DNA of 64,000 nucleotides from Paenibacillus mangrovi (GTDB lineage Bacteria; Bacillota; Bacilli; Paenibacillales; Paenibacillaceae): positions 186,001-250,000 of the forward strand of contig NZ_JALIRP010000003.1 in the NCBI RefSeq assembly GCF_022898935.1, given 5' to 3'. A program made the translations under genes and the position numbers. Each line of letters opens with the position of its first letter. Position 1 is the first letter of the stretch. Shown here in pieces: positions 49,528 to 58,823 of the stretch. The notes below the pieces were generated by a model. That model was not told the origin of the DNA and did not search any database. It saw only the letters and a list, made by a program, of their open reading frames with translations.

Positions 49528-50706
49528 ATGTCAAAACATATTGTCATTTTGGGTGCAGGATATGGCGGACTTCTCTCTGCTCTGACCTTGCGCAAATATC
49601 TGAACAAAGATCAGGCGCGCGTAACCGTGGTGAACCAATATACGACTCACCAAATCATTACTGAGCTTCACCGTCTGGCTGCAGGCAGCATCGCTGAAAA
49701 AGCCATTGCTATGCCTCTCGACAAACTGTTCAAAGGTAAAGACATCGATCTGAAAATCGCAAAGGTTGATTCTTTCTCCGTAGACAGCAAAGAAATCAAA
49801 CTGACCGACGGCTCCAAGCTGACTTATGACGCTCTGGTTGTTGGCCTAGGCAGCATCACGGCTTACTTCGGTATCCCAGGACTTGATAAATACAGCATGG
49901 TTCTGAAATCTGCTGAAGATGCCAACCGCATTCACCAGCATATCGAAGATCGCATCAAAGCTTATGCTCAAACTAAAGACGAAGCTGATGCAACGATCCT
50001 CATCGGCGGCGGCGGCTTGACTGGCGTTGAGCTTGTCGGCGAAATCGCTGATATCATGCCAACACTGACTGCAAAATACGGCGTTAACCCAGCTGAAATC
50101 AAACTGATGCTCGTTGAAGCCGGCCCTAAAATCCTGCCTGTGCTTCCTGACCACCTCATTGAGCGTGCCACAGAAAGCCTCGAAAAACGCGGCGTAACAT
50201 TCCTGACAGGTCTGCCTGTAACGAATGTGGAAGGCAACGTAGTTGACCTGAAAGACGGCCAAAAAATCGTTACCAACACCTTCGTATGGACTGGCGGCGT
50301 ACAAGGCAACCCGCTTGTTGGCGAATCCGGTCTTGAAGTAAACCGTGGACGCGCAACCGTCAACGAATTCCTGCAATCCACATCCCACAAGGATGTATTC
50401 GTAGCAGGAGACAGCGCTGTTGTATTCGCTCCAGACGGTCGCCCTTACCCTCCAACGGCTCAAATCGCTTGGCAAATGGGCGAGCTGATCGGTTACAACC
50501 TTTACGCTCATCTGAATGACAAAGCATTCAAAACTTTCGCTCCTGTGAACTCCGGTACACTGGCAAGTCTTGGACGCAAAGACGGAGTAGCAACTGTAGG
50601 CGAAAACAACATTTCTCTTAAAGGTCTGCCTGCAACCATGATGAAGGAAGCAAGTAACATCCGTTACCTCTCCCACATCCATGCGTTGTTCACATTGGCT
50701 TACTAA
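49528..50706 (+). CDS. ndh: Type II NADH dehydrogenase (respiratory Ndh)
   Basis: 392 residues, usual length. FAD motif LGAGYGGLLSAL, second Rossmann IGGGGLTGVELVGEIAD, and VFVAGDSAVVF near the flavin. C-terminus has a short membrane-associating amphipathic helix rather than the membrane domain of Ndh2 at 5951. Oxidises NADH and reduces menaquinone at the inner face of the membrane without pumping. Codon use is more biased than in neighbours, suggesting high expression. GGAGG precedes the ATG; terminator at 50729. Confidence 0.93.
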   Translation: MSKHIVILGAGYGGLLSALTLRKYLNKDQARVTVVNQYTTHQIITELHRLAAGSIAEKAIAMPLDKLFKGKDIDLKIAKVDSFSVDSKEIKLTDGSKLTYDALVVGLGSITAYFGIPGLDKYSMVLKSAEDANRIHQHIEDRIKAYAQTKDEADATILIGGGGLTGVELVGEIADIMPTLTAKYGVNPAEIKLMLVEAGPKILPVLPDHLIERATESLEKRGVTFLTGLPVTNVEGNVVDLKDGQKIVTNTFVWTGGVQGNPLVGESGLEVNRGRATVNEFLQSTSHKDVFVAGDSAVVFAPDGRPYPPTAQIAWQMGELIGYNLYAHLNDKAFKTFAPVNSGTLASLGRKDGVATVGENNISLKGLPATMMKEASNIRYLSHIHALFTLAY

Positions 50707-50728
50707 TTTCTATAGCATTCAAAATAAA

Positions 50729-50767
50729 GCCCCGCTCAAATGTGATCATTTGGGCAGGGGTTTTTTT
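50729..50767 (+). terminator. Intrinsic terminator after ndh
   Basis: GCCCCGCTCAAATG / CATTTGGGCAGGGG stem (one bulge) followed by seven T. Confidence 0.9.
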
Positions 50768-50867
50768 AACTCTGAAACAAAAATTCGAACTTGTCCGCAT
50801 GTTCTCAAATATCAAGCTTCTTTATATCCTAAAAAAGGGGTTTGATGACGAAAGCAAGGAGGAAAGC

Positions 50868-51167
50868 ATGCGGAAGCTTGCAGCGGCTCAACATACGGAA
50901 TTTAAGGTTTGGGTGTTTACCCGGGCTGAATTGGCCAGATTCGTTATGGTGGAAATCCTGTTCAGCTCCGCTCTATATGCGGGACTGAAGCGTGTGAACG
51001 GACACGAGGTTATCGCGATTCTGGGAAGCTCGATCGGCACCCATCTATACAAGTACTGGAGACCTGACGTCAGAATTATGGGTTGGCGTGCCGGAAGGCA
51101 GTCGCATTCACTGCCCTGGAGTCAGAATCTGGACGGATCGGGAATAGAACACTCTTTAACCGGGTAA
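50868..51167 (+). CDS. Small protein, unknown
   Basis: Start ATG 50868 with AAGGAGG five bases upstream; the frame is open from 50742 but that part overlaps the ndh terminator. 99 residues: a moderately hydrophobic stretch (about 22-60, VMVEILFSSALYAGL) and a basic C-terminal half. No family recognised. Confidence 0.55.
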   Translation: MRKLAAAQHTEFKVWVFTRAELARFVMVEILFSSALYAGLKRVNGHEVIAILGSSIGTHLYKYWRPDVRIMGWRAGRQSHSLPWSQNLDGSGIEHSLTG

Positions 51168-51286
51168 GCTGATGCTGCCGGTTTTCACCGTTTACAGGCG
51201 ATTTTCAACTGTATTCCGCTGATTTTGTCCGTAATAGGATTTTCATTATATTCTCGTGTAAAATATTCATGAAGGAGCGGATGCGT

Positions 51287-52255
51287 ATGAATCGCAAAAG
51301 AAGAAGAGTCGCCATCGTAGGCTCCGGCATGGTTGGATCCAGCTGCGCCTACTCCATGATCAATCAATCGATCTGCGACGAGATAATTATGATTGGCCGA
51401 ACGTACGACCGGGCCTTGGCCCAGGCACTTGATTTGTCACATTGTATTGATTTTACGAATACGCGGACAACTGTTTTTGCAGGAACCTATGCAGATTGTG
51501 CCGATGTAGACGTAGTTATTATAACGGCCGGGGTCAATCCGAAACCGGGACAGAACCGGATGGATGTACTAGCGGAAGCTGCCGAAATTACAAAGCAAAT
51601 TGTCACCCCGATCGTGGAAAGCGGTTTTGATGGGATTTTTATCACGGCTGCAAATCCGGTGGATATCGTCAACTATATGATTTGGAAGCTGACCGGTTTT
51701 CCGCGCCATCGCATAATCGGTTCGGGAACCTCCATCGATACCTCCCGGCTCAAAACGTTGCTGTCGGATATCTTTTCCATTGATCCACGCAGCGTAAGCG
51801 GCTACGCCCTTGGAGAACACGGGGAATCGCAATTTGTGGCATGGTCGCATGTGACGATCGGCGGCAAGCCGATCCTCGATATTTTGGCGCAGCATCAGGA
51901 GCGCTTTAAGCATTTAGATCTAAGCGATATTTCCCGTAAAACCAAGGATGCGGGCTGGGAGATTTTCACACGCAAAGGCTCGACGCATTTCGGCATCGGC
52001 AGCGCGATTGCCCACATCGCCCGCGCTGTGCTAAATGATGAGCATAAAATCATCGCCGTATCCGCCATACTCGATGGTGAGTACGGCCAACACGGCGTAT
52101 GTGCCGGCGTGCCGGCGATTATCAGCAGCGACGGCATTCAGGAACTGCTGGAGCTGAAGTTGAATGAGGAGGAGCAAGAGCTTTTCAATGCTTCCTGTGA
52201 CCTTATCCGAAACAATCTGGAAGGCTTGAATCTGGAACCGATCCAGCAAGGCTGA
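51287..52255 (+). CDS. Lactate dehydrogenase-like oxidoreductase, altered specificity loop
   Basis: Start ATG 51287, nine bases after AAGGAG. 322 residues, full LDH/MDH fold: VAIVGSGMVGSSCAYSM, TAANPVDIVNYM, GSGTSIDTSRL, and catalytic GEHGES. The specificity loop reads GVNPKPGQNRMD, where L-lactate dehydrogenases have NQKPGETR: the position that is Gln in LDH and Arg in malate dehydrogenase is Pro here. The catalytic Arg (of QNR) is present. It is therefore a 2-hydroxyacid dehydrogenase of uncertain substrate. Confidence 0.82.
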   Translation: MNRKRRRVAIVGSGMVGSSCAYSMINQSICDEIIMIGRTYDRALAQALDLSHCIDFTNTRTTVFAGTYADCADVDVVIITAGVNPKPGQNRMDVLAEAAEITKQIVTPIVESGFDGIFITAANPVDIVNYMIWKLTGFPRHRIIGSGTSIDTSRLKTLLSDIFSIDPRSVSGYALGEHGESQFVAWSHVTIGGKPILDILAQHQERFKHLDLSDISRKTKDAGWEIFTRKGSTHFGIGSAIAHIARAVLNDEHKIIAVSAILDGEYGQHGVCAGVPAIISSDGIQELLELKLNEEEQELFNASCDLIRNNLEGLNLEPIQQG

Positions 52256-52311
52256 CCCTTTCGAATTCAGATGAAAAGGGATATAATGGAATATAACCCA
52301 AGTGATCGGAG

Positions 52312-52602
52312 TTGATTCCTCTGAATATCCTTGCCCTGATCCTGGCCATCGTGCTAATGTGTGGATTTTATTTTGCAGTTGCATATTTCGGTTTGAAGTT
52401 CTTTTTCAAAAAGGTGCTGCGCAGGCCGCTGAATCTAGATCCCTTACTGCTTTTGGGCGTTATTATGCTTCTGGCCTTTTGTTTTCAGGTGGGGCAAAAG
52501 TTATGGTATGATCAGCCATTGGACACCAGCATACTGCTGCTGCCCTCCATCGCGCTGATCACGATCCTGCGCCGGATTCAGATAAGCCAGAAATCAAAGT
52601 GA
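52312..52602 (+). CDS. Small membrane protein, unknown
   Basis: About 96 residues with three hydrophobic helices and a basic segment FFFKKVLRRPLN. The start is unclear: TTG at 52312 directly abuts GGAG, while CTG at 52321 is eight bases from it. No family recognised. Confidence 0.5.
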   Translation: MIPLNILALILAIVLMCGFYFAVAYFGLKFFFKKVLRRPLNLDPLLLLGVIMLLAFCFQVGQKLWYDQPLDTSILLLPSIALITILRRIQISQKSK

Positions 52603-52620
52603 ATAAATACCACCTTCTTA

Positions 52621-52689
52621 GGAGCCTTAACCCGCCTTCCGGCAAATGAAGACCATTTCCGGACTGGCAGAGGTTAACGGCTCCTTTTT
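52621..52689. terminator. Bidirectional terminator
   Basis: GGAGCC-T-TTAACC / GGTTAA-C-GGCTCC outer stem with TTTTT, between convergent genes. Confidence 0.8.
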
Positions 52690-52701
52690 CCATCCTGTCC
52701 C

Positions 52702-54204
52702 TCACACTTCCTCAAGCTTACTCATCTCCGGCGGTACCCTGTGTTTCGTCGCCTGCTCATAGCCGTAAGCTATTTTGATCAGTACGGGCTCGCTGTAAGC
52801 TGTCCCGATGAATGTAATGCCTACCGGGCCTTTGGTGATGTAGCCGCCTGGGGCAATGACTCCGTCCTCCGCATACCCTCCCGGCACAGTAATGACCGGA
52901 TATCCGGCTCGGGCCGCGATATCGTCACCCTCTTCACAGCCCAGGAACAGCAGTGCATCCAGCTTATACTGCTCAAGCGCATAATCTATTCCCTGTGCCC
53001 GCGACATTTCTGAATTCACGCGGAGCGTATCCAGATATTCAGGCTCCGTCAGCGTTCCGCTCGTAGCCTCGGATTCCTCTAATACACTTTGACCGTATTT
53101 CAGGCACTGTTCAGCGTGTTCATTGTTAAAAGCGATGACCTCCTCCAGCGTATGAACAGGCATGTTGTCCGGCAGCGTCGCGAGATAGTCGTTAACACCC
53201 TTTTTGAATTCATAGAGCAGGACATTCCAGCTCCACGGGGTTTCCTGGCATGGCAGCTCCACTGGATCAACGATCGTCGCCCCTTCGCTGCGAAGCACCT
53301 CAATCGCATCTTCGAGAATTTGCATCCGGTCAGGGTCGAGGTCCCGGTAATAATACCGCGGAATGCCGATCCGCGCCTGCTTCAGAAAAGAGGCATCCAA
53401 AAATGGCGTATAGTCGGATAAAAGATGCCCTTGACTCGACTTCGTAATCTCATCCCGTTCATCCACGCCCGTCATCGCTCCCAGCACAATCGCCGCGTCA
53501 GTAACGGTTCTGGCCATTGGCCCGGCGGTATCCTGGGTATGGGTAATCGGAATGATGCCGGAGCGGCTAACCAGACCCACCGTTGGCTTGATGCCAACCA
53601 GCATATTCTGGCTCGCCGGGCTGATGATAGAACCGGATGTTTCTGTGCCGATGGCTGCAGCAGACAGGTTGGCAGCCACAGCCGCGCCCGAACCTGAGCT
53701 GGAGCCGCCAACGAACAGCTCACCCGGACCATATGGATTCAGACACAGCCCGCGCCGGGTGCTGTATCCAGCCCACATCCCGTGAGCCATAAAGTTGGCC
53801 CATTCGGTCATATTCGCTTTCCCGAGGAAAACGGCGCCTGCTCTGCGCAGCTTTGCGGCTACGAAAGAGTCCTCCGCCGCCACATGCTCCGCCAGGGCAA
53901 GCGTTCCCGAGCTGGTATGCAGCGCGTCATGAGTATCAATATTATCCTTCAGGAGCAGGGGAATGCCGTGCAGCGGTCCCCGGCTGCCTTTAACATACCG
54001 CTCCTCATCCAGTGCCTGCGCAATCTCCAATGCTTCCGGATTAATTTCGATAATGGATCTCAGTTTTCCGTCATACTGCTCTATCCGTTTCAAGTAGGTT
54101 CGTACGATTTCCTCGGAGCTTGTCTCTCCGGATTCCATGGCAGTCTGCATCCGCGGGATGTCGGCTTCGATAATCCAATCTTCTATTTTCGTTATATTTT
54201 CCAT
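52702..54204 (-). CDS. Amidase signature family enzyme
   Basis: 500 residues. Catalytic Lys in GIPLLLKDNIDT, signature GGSSSGSGAAVAANLSAAAI with cis-Ser, and nucleophile Ser in GTETSGSI. Hydrolyses amide bonds; the C-terminal half aligns with stand-alone amidases of Bacillales rather than GatA (no GatC/GatB nearby). AGAGGTGATTTGA precedes the ATG. Substrate unknown. Confidence 0.9.
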   Translation of the reverse strand: MENITKIEDWIIEADIPRMQTAMESGETSSEEIVRTYLKRIEQYDGKLRSIIEINPEALEIAQALDEERYVKGSRGPLHGIPLLLKDNIDTHDALHTSSGTLALAEHVAAEDSFVAAKLRRAGAVFLGKANMTEWANFMAHGMWAGYSTRRGLCLNPYGPGELFVGGSSSGSGAAVAANLSAAAIGTETSGSIISPASQNMLVGIKPTVGLVSRSGIIPITHTQDTAGPMARTVTDAAIVLGAMTGVDERDEITKSSQGHLLSDYTPFLDASFLKQARIGIPRYYYRDLDPDRMQILEDAIEVLRSEGATIVDPVELPCQETPWSWNVLLYEFKKGVNDYLATLPDNMPVHTLEEVIAFNNEHAEQCLKYGQSVLEESEATSGTLTEPEYLDTLRVNSEMSRAQGIDYALEQYKLDALLFLGCEEGDDIAARAGYPVITVPGGYAEDGVIAPGGYITKGPVGITFIGTAYSEPVLIKIAYGYEQATKHRVPPEMSKLEEV

Positions 54205-54249
54205 TCAAATCACCTCTATTTGGATTGAAAGGAGACAAGCCATACAAAG

Positions 54250-54678
54250 TTAGACATCCGCATATTTTTCCATATGCTGTCTGTACAGCTTCCACGCTCC
54301 CAGTTCCTTGCGGAATACTTCCATGGCCAGCACGCTCGCGACCTTTACGCCTTTCAGGCTGAAGTCAACAATAGCCGACACGATCAGTTCATTGTCTGAG
54401 CGCATGTTACGGGCCAGATCGATATAGTTCCAATTCGGCTCTTTTCCCTCATACAGTGCGAGCGTTTCAATGTTGTCCGTTTTGTAGTGCTCGGACCGGT
54501 AAATCTCGTAATCCCGGTCCGGATAATAACCGAAATATCCGATAAAATCATCCGATATCCATGCATTTACCTCTTCAACCGTTCCTTCATTAATCGTTCT
54601 GCGGTACTCTTCTACCGCGGCAATCGCCTCATTAAACACGTAACCACGCCCTTGTAAAATTCGATTTGAAAGATTCAA
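54250..54678 (-). CDS. NTF2-like (SnoaL/DUF4440-like) protein
   Basis: Starts at TTG 54678 after AGGAAAC. 142 residues with the pattern AVEEYRRTINEGTVEEVNAWISDDFIGYFG, an AIVDFSL strand and WKLYRQHMEKY close, as in NTF2-fold polyketide-cyclase/DUF4440 proteins. Probably a small-molecule-binding protein. No neighbour gives a clue. Confidence 0.7.
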   Translation of the reverse strand: MNLSNRILQGRGYVFNEAIAAVEEYRRTINEGTVEEVNAWISDDFIGYFGYYPDRDYEIYRSEHYKTDNIETLALYEGKEPNWNYIDLARNMRSDNELIVSAIVDFSLKGVKVASVLAMEVFRKELGAWKLYRQHMEKYADV

Positions 54679-54810
54679 AGATTGTTTCCTACTGATATCA
54701 TTCTTAGTTTATATCAATCGTATCGTATTCCCTGGTAAATTGATATGCTACTATATATAACAAGCCATGTTTAAACGCTGACAACTCTTTTAAAGGCAGG
54801 TAATTTTTCC

Positions 54811-55230
54811 ATGATTCGATATCAGGAACATCTACAAGACATCACCGAAGCATCTTTTGCAGAAGGCTTTTTCGACGGATGGCCAAACCCGCCATCAACC
54901 TCTACCTTTGTCCAAATTCTGCATAACGCTACTCATATCATACTGGCCATTGATGAAAGTACCAATCGCGTTGTCGGATTCATCACGGCACTGTCTGATC
55001 GAGTGCTCACGGCTTACATCCCTTTGCTGGAGGTCGTCCCGGCCTATCAAAAGCAAGGTATCGGAAAAGAGCTGACCCGACGGATGCTGGATAAGCTGAA
55101 GGATATGTATATGGTCGACCTGCTGTGTGATCCGGATCTTCAGGATTTCTACGCAGGGCTGGGCATGAGGAAGGCGCAAGGCATGCTGGTTCGGAACTAT
55201 AAGCATCAATCCGGCAAAAAGGGGTCATAG
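54811..55230 (+). CDS. GNAT family N-acetyltransferase
   Basis: 139 residues. The acetyl-CoA loop is VVPAYQKQGIGKELTRRML (about 76-94), followed by DLLCDPDLQDFYAGLGMRKA. A typical small GNAT; acceptor unknown. Confidence 0.87.
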   Translation: MIRYQEHLQDITEASFAEGFFDGWPNPPSTSTFVQILHNATHIILAIDESTNRVVGFITALSDRVLTAYIPLLEVVPAYQKQGIGKELTRRMLDKLKDMYMVDLLCDPDLQDFYAGLGMRKAQGMLVRNYKHQSGKKGS

Positions 55231-55284
55231 ATTACGCTCCAATTTTCTTCAGAGGAAAAACAAATAAGAGAATAAGCCGTGACC

Positions 55285-56052
55285 TCATTTCACCGTCAGA
55301 GCAAAATAGATATTCAAGGCCTGAAGCGCAACCTGGAAGTCGATACCGGAGATAAGGCTGATCCGCTGCGCCCATTCTTCATTGCTGTGCAGCTGAACCT
55401 CTCTCTCAAGTCCGCTATTCTTGCTGACAAAGCTGGTCCAGCGGTCAAACTCCCAGTGCACCACTTCATCCGGTAAATACAGGCGGTGCTCTACAAGTGG
55501 GTGACGGATTAGACGCTGCGAGTGGTCTGCAGAGGCAAGCAGATCCTCCATCGTAATGGGTGTAAGATCAAAAGACTGCGTGCTCATTTTCCCGCCCCGT
55601 CTGACATAGCTGAACTCAACATACCGGCCAGATGCGTCCAAGGCAGATTGAATACGCCCACCAGTAATAAAGCCTTCCTGCGCTTCCTCCGTAAACCCTT
55701 CATCTTGCCGATCCACCAAAATAGGCTGTATCCACTGATCCCCGAGATCGCAGAAATACCGGCTGCCCGCTTCATCCTCAGCCACAACGGCCACATGGGC
55801 CTTGGAAGATCCCAGATCATGCCCAACCGCGTAGGCAGAAATGCCTTCCGCACGGAATTCATCCAGCAGCCAGATCGCGAGATCAAAACAGTTGCCCGTG
55901 ATGCCGTACTGCTCTTTATGTTCTCTCATCTCGGCAACGCTGCGCTGGCCTTCTTTTCCAGGCTGCAGGCTATACCAGGCCTTGGTTAGCGTCTCCATCG
56001 GATAACCGTCAAAACGGTGCCAGACACAGAGTATTTGCTCCGGTGCTTTCAT
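55285..56052 (-). CDS. Arylamine N-acetyltransferase/transglutaminase-fold protein
   Basis: 255 residues. A Cys-His-Asp set is visible: GNCFDLAIWLL (Cys about 54), KAHVAVVAED (His about 85) and FCDLGDQW (Asp about 102), spaced as in arylamine N-acetyltransferases. The N-terminus lacks the usual NAT opening motif RxGGxC, so it is a divergent member. Possible acyltransferase. Confidence 0.6.
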   Translation of the reverse strand: MKAPEQILCVWHRFDGYPMETLTKAWYSLQPGKEGQRSVAEMREHKEQYGITGNCFDLAIWLLDEFRAEGISAYAVGHDLGSSKAHVAVVAEDEAGSRYFCDLGDQWIQPILVDRQDEGFTEEAQEGFITGGRIQSALDASGRYVEFSYVRRGGKMSTQSFDLTPITMEDLLASADHSQRLIRHPLVEHRLYLPDEVVHWEFDRWTSFVSKNSGLEREVQLHSNEEWAQRISLISGIDFQVALQALNIYFALTVK

Positions 56053-56112
56053 ATGTCACCCTCCCCGTCTTTTCCTGATGAATATGTATGCACAAACGTT
56101 TGCTACCTGCAA

Positions 56113-56613
56113 TCACATCTGCTCGTCCCGCTTCAGGGCTTCCTCCAGCACAAGTCCGATCAATCGGTGCTCGCTCACCACATGCCTGAATTCCTCCGGT
56201 TCCACCCAGATCCGGGATAGGCACTCATGCTCACGGCTGAAAGGCAGCCTCTCGGTAATATCCATCCGGTAAAACAGCTGGTAGCCGATCATCGGATATT
56301 TTCCATTCGGATCAAAATGCTCGTCTTCTTCATGACTGACTTCCATTTTTCCAAGGTAAACAGCCGTCCCCTTCACGCTGCCTTCCTCCATTGCCTCCCG
56401 GTGAAAAGCCTCCTCCGGTGTCTCTTCAAGCTCCACATGCCCTCCCGGCAGATTGAATCCCCGCCCTTGCACGTGTACGGCTAGCACATGGCCCTGGTAT
56501 AGGCATATGCCGTGAACGCTGGTCACCAGCGCCGGGTCCGGCTGCTCTCCACCTGCGACCCAGGTGAGCTTGACCTTATGCCTGTTCCACAGTTCCCTTA
56601 TTGATGGATTCAT
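56113..56613 (-). CDS. Nudix hydrolase
   Basis: 166 residues with a complete Nudix box, GGHVELEETPEEAFHREAME with EEGS following (G-x5-E-x7-RE-x2-EE). Preceded by GRGFNLPGG. Hydrolyses a nucleoside diphosphate linked to another moiety; substrate unknown. Start preceded by GGAAG on the - strand. Confidence 0.9.
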   Translation of the reverse strand: MNPSIRELWNRHKVKLTWVAGGEQPDPALVTSVHGICLYQGHVLAVHVQGRGFNLPGGHVELEETPEEAFHREAMEEGSVKGTAVYLGKMEVSHEEDEHFDPNGKYPMIGYQLFYRMDITERLPFSREHECLSRIWVEPEEFRHVVSEHRLIGLVLEEALKRDEQM

Positions 56614-56660
56614 GCTGATTGCTTCCTTTCATTATTTCGATATATTTAAAGCTCCTACTA

Positions 56661-57083
56661 TCACTTGCTGTCGTCAATTTCCTCCTGCTCCTCTGGCCTC
56701 TCCAAAATCCGGATTCTGACGGGCATCTTCGTGTACAGGGTCAATGTAAACTCCACTCTCTGATTCGCTGCCAGCTTCTCAGATACATCAGATTGGCTTA
56801 TTTTGAGGCGCTTCAGCTTCTCTTCTGTCGTTAAAATATGAACAATTTTATTTCCCTTGTTGATCACTCGTCCTTCAGAGCTAACCTGTTTCTTGGTAAA
56901 CAAATCTGCGCCAATAAAAACAGCTGACGTAACGAAAGCCAGTCCAAGAACCAGGAACATGACCCCCAAAACGGGGTTACCATGCATTTGGATCTCCAGC
57001 AGGAGCTGAAGACAGCAAAAACCGATCAAAAACAAGGTCGTGGCAAACCACTGAGTCAAGTTCTTATAAGGGTGTAAATCCAT
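56661..57083 (-). CDS. Membrane protein, unknown
   Basis: Start ATG 57083 with AAGGAGG seven bases before it. 140 residues: two helices (about 10-30 and 38-58), then a cytoplasmic beta-rich domain (VSSEGRVINKGNKIVHILT and RVEFTLTLYTKMPVRIRIL). No family recognised. Confidence 0.6.
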   Translation of the reverse strand: MDLHPYKNLTQWFATTLFLIGFCCLQLLLEIQMHGNPVLGVMFLVLGLAFVTSAVFIGADLFTKKQVSSEGRVINKGNKIVHILTTEEKLKRLKISQSDVSEKLAANQRVEFTLTLYTKMPVRIRILERPEEQEEIDDSK

Positions 57084-57298
57084 CCAAATTCCTCCTTGAA
57101 CGTACCGACCTTTAATGCTGGATAAAGGGAAAATATCCCCTATGTATATGTATGCGTCAGGCTCCCAAACCTGCTTTTTCGATGGACCAGCTGATTTTGA
57201 AAAAAATAGCCCTGTGGCTTGCTTCCACAAACCACTCGGCGAATCCTGCCTAATTCTGTATTTTGGTGTAGAAGATTACACCGGCGGGAATCGAGAAA

Positions 57299-57333
57299 AG
57301 CCCTTCAACTCGCAGTTAAGGAGTCAAAGGGCT
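57299..57333 (-). terminator. Terminator of the six-gene channel/ATP-grasp operon
   Basis: On the - strand AGCCCTTTGACTC / GAGTTGAAGGGCT (13 bp, one G-T) then TTTTC, 45 bases after the channel gene. Confidence 0.85.
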
Positions 57334-57377
57334 GTTGTATTGCTGTATTTTTTCTGTGAACGGGTTGGTCCCAATCC

Positions 57378-58394
57378 TTATTTACCGGTAATGCGCTGGT
57401 ACGTTGCCTCGTCCGAAACGACATAGAGGCGGGCATCCGCGGGAATAGGGTCATTCAACCTGCGGTTAATGGACATATCGCTGCGGTCGGCCAGCAAGGT
57501 CGCTCCCTGGCGAAGCAAATCCTGAAAAGCATCCCCATAGGTGCGCCATTCCTGGCTGCGAGGAACCTCATAAATATCATTTCCCTGCTCGCGGCGGATC
57601 AGCTGGCCGAGGACCGCGGTGTTGCCTTCCTGCAAGGCGGAGCGCACCGCAAGACTCGAGATGGCATCATGGGACAATACGAATTCATTTACCTGCATGA
57701 ACCGGAAGTTTTGGATATGCTTCTCATGCATAACTTCCACAGTGGTGTGTACCTCTGGAGCCATCCGCTGAATGCTGGAGGCGATCATCAGCGATTTGCC
57801 GTCGATCAGCGAGGTATCCTCACTCCGGGTATCCGCAAAAATGATCACCGCTTTGGCTCTCTCAAGACCCGCTTTTCGCAGAGTATCCTCCGCCGAAGGA
57901 TCTCCGCTGATAAAATGCACCTGAGGCAGCTCCGCCATCGGATGCCGATCGGTCTCGTCGATAATAACGACTTGGGCTTTCTCATCATTCGATAAAATCT
58001 CCGTGACGGCGGATTTCGCCTTCTTGGTCCAGTTTATGATAATGAATTGATTCCGGCCATGATAAATCAAGGTTCCTGCCTCCCTCTGTCGCTTAATGCT
58101 GCCAATGGATTCTATCACTTTACCAATGACGAAGCTGAGTACTCCAACGCCGAAGACGTACAGGAACAGCGTGAACAGCTTGCCCCAGATGGTTGTGGGG
58201 GCGTAATCGCCGTACCCGACGGTCGCCATGGTCGTCATGACCCAGTACAAAGCATTAAACCAGGTGTGAAACGTATTCGGCTCCAGAATGTAAGCGATGG
58301 TTGCGCTCCCGGTGACGAAAAAGAAAAGAATAAGAGCAACGGTCGTTTTGCTCATCCGCATCATACGGGTAGTAAACCGGTGAAAAAAATGCAA
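57378..58394 (-). CDS. Potassium channel with RCK/TrkA-N domain
   Basis: 338 residues. Two helices around a pore loop with selectivity filter TVGYGDY (about 62-68), then an RCK domain (about 105-240) with FIIINWTKKA, VVIIDE, HFISGDPSAEDTL and KAVIIFAD. K+ channel gated by a cytosolic ligand; similar in layout to YugO/MthK-type. Last gene of the operon, 27 bases after DUF350. In E. coli-type yjfKLMC neighbourhoods of other bacteria an ion channel is a recurrent member. Confidence 0.9.
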   Translation of the reverse strand: MHFFHRFTTRMMRMSKTTVALILFFFVTGSATIAYILEPNTFHTWFNALYWVMTTMATVGYGDYAPTTIWGKLFTLFLYVFGVGVLSFVIGKVIESIGSIKRQREAGTLIYHGRNQFIIINWTKKAKSAVTEILSNDEKAQVVIIDETDRHPMAELPQVHFISGDPSAEDTLRKAGLERAKAVIIFADTRSEDTSLIDGKSLMIASSIQRMAPEVHTTVEVMHEKHIQNFRFMQVNEFVLSHDAISSLAVRSALQEGNTAVLGQLIRREQGNDIYEVPRSQEWRTYGDAFQDLLRQGATLLADRSDMSINRRLNDPIPADARLYVVSDEATYQRITGK

Positions 58395-58421
58395 CTGTCT
58401 ACCCCTTTCTGAAGTGTTGGT

Positions 58422-58823
58422 TTATACAATCAGGCTGCTGACGGCAAAAGCCGTTCCGATGAATACCATGCACAGCAGAGTGGCTACCGCCACATTGCCT
58501 TTTTGCAGCATGTCGGCGATATGAAAGCCCGGTGTAACAAGCTCAAAAAGCCAGTAGGCTGCTACGAGGCATACGTAACCGATGGCAAACCACATCGCCA
58601 TAAACAAGATGGATGTATTGGTGTAGGCAGCAACCCCGAGAACGATGGCCGTCGCCAGGAACTTCCCTCCTAAAGCGAGTCCTACCGCCACATTTCCTTT
58701 TTTCAACTCTTCCATATCCTTAAACGGTGTCATCCAGCTAAAAATCAGCATGCCCAGCAGCTGTAGCACAATGATAACAAGCACACTTACGACCAAATTA
58801 ATGGCGACGGTCAATTCGCCCAC
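58422..58823 (-). CDS. DUF350 family membrane protein (YjfL-like)
   Basis: 133 residues, four helices forming two repeats, each ending in KKGNVAVGLALGG or LQKGNVAVATLLC; the doubled KGNVAV is the DUF350 hallmark. Same family as E. coli YjfL. Overlaps the lipoprotein gene by 13 bases. Function unknown; family co-occurs with YjfC/YgiC-type ATP-grasp ligases. Confidence 0.92.
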   Translation of the reverse strand: MGELTVAINLVVSVLVIIVLQLLGMLIFSWMTPFKDMEELKKGNVAVGLALGGKFLATAIVLGVAAYTNTSILFMAMWFAIGYVCLVAAYWLFELVTPGFHIADMLQKGNVAVATLLCMVFIGTAFAVSSLIV

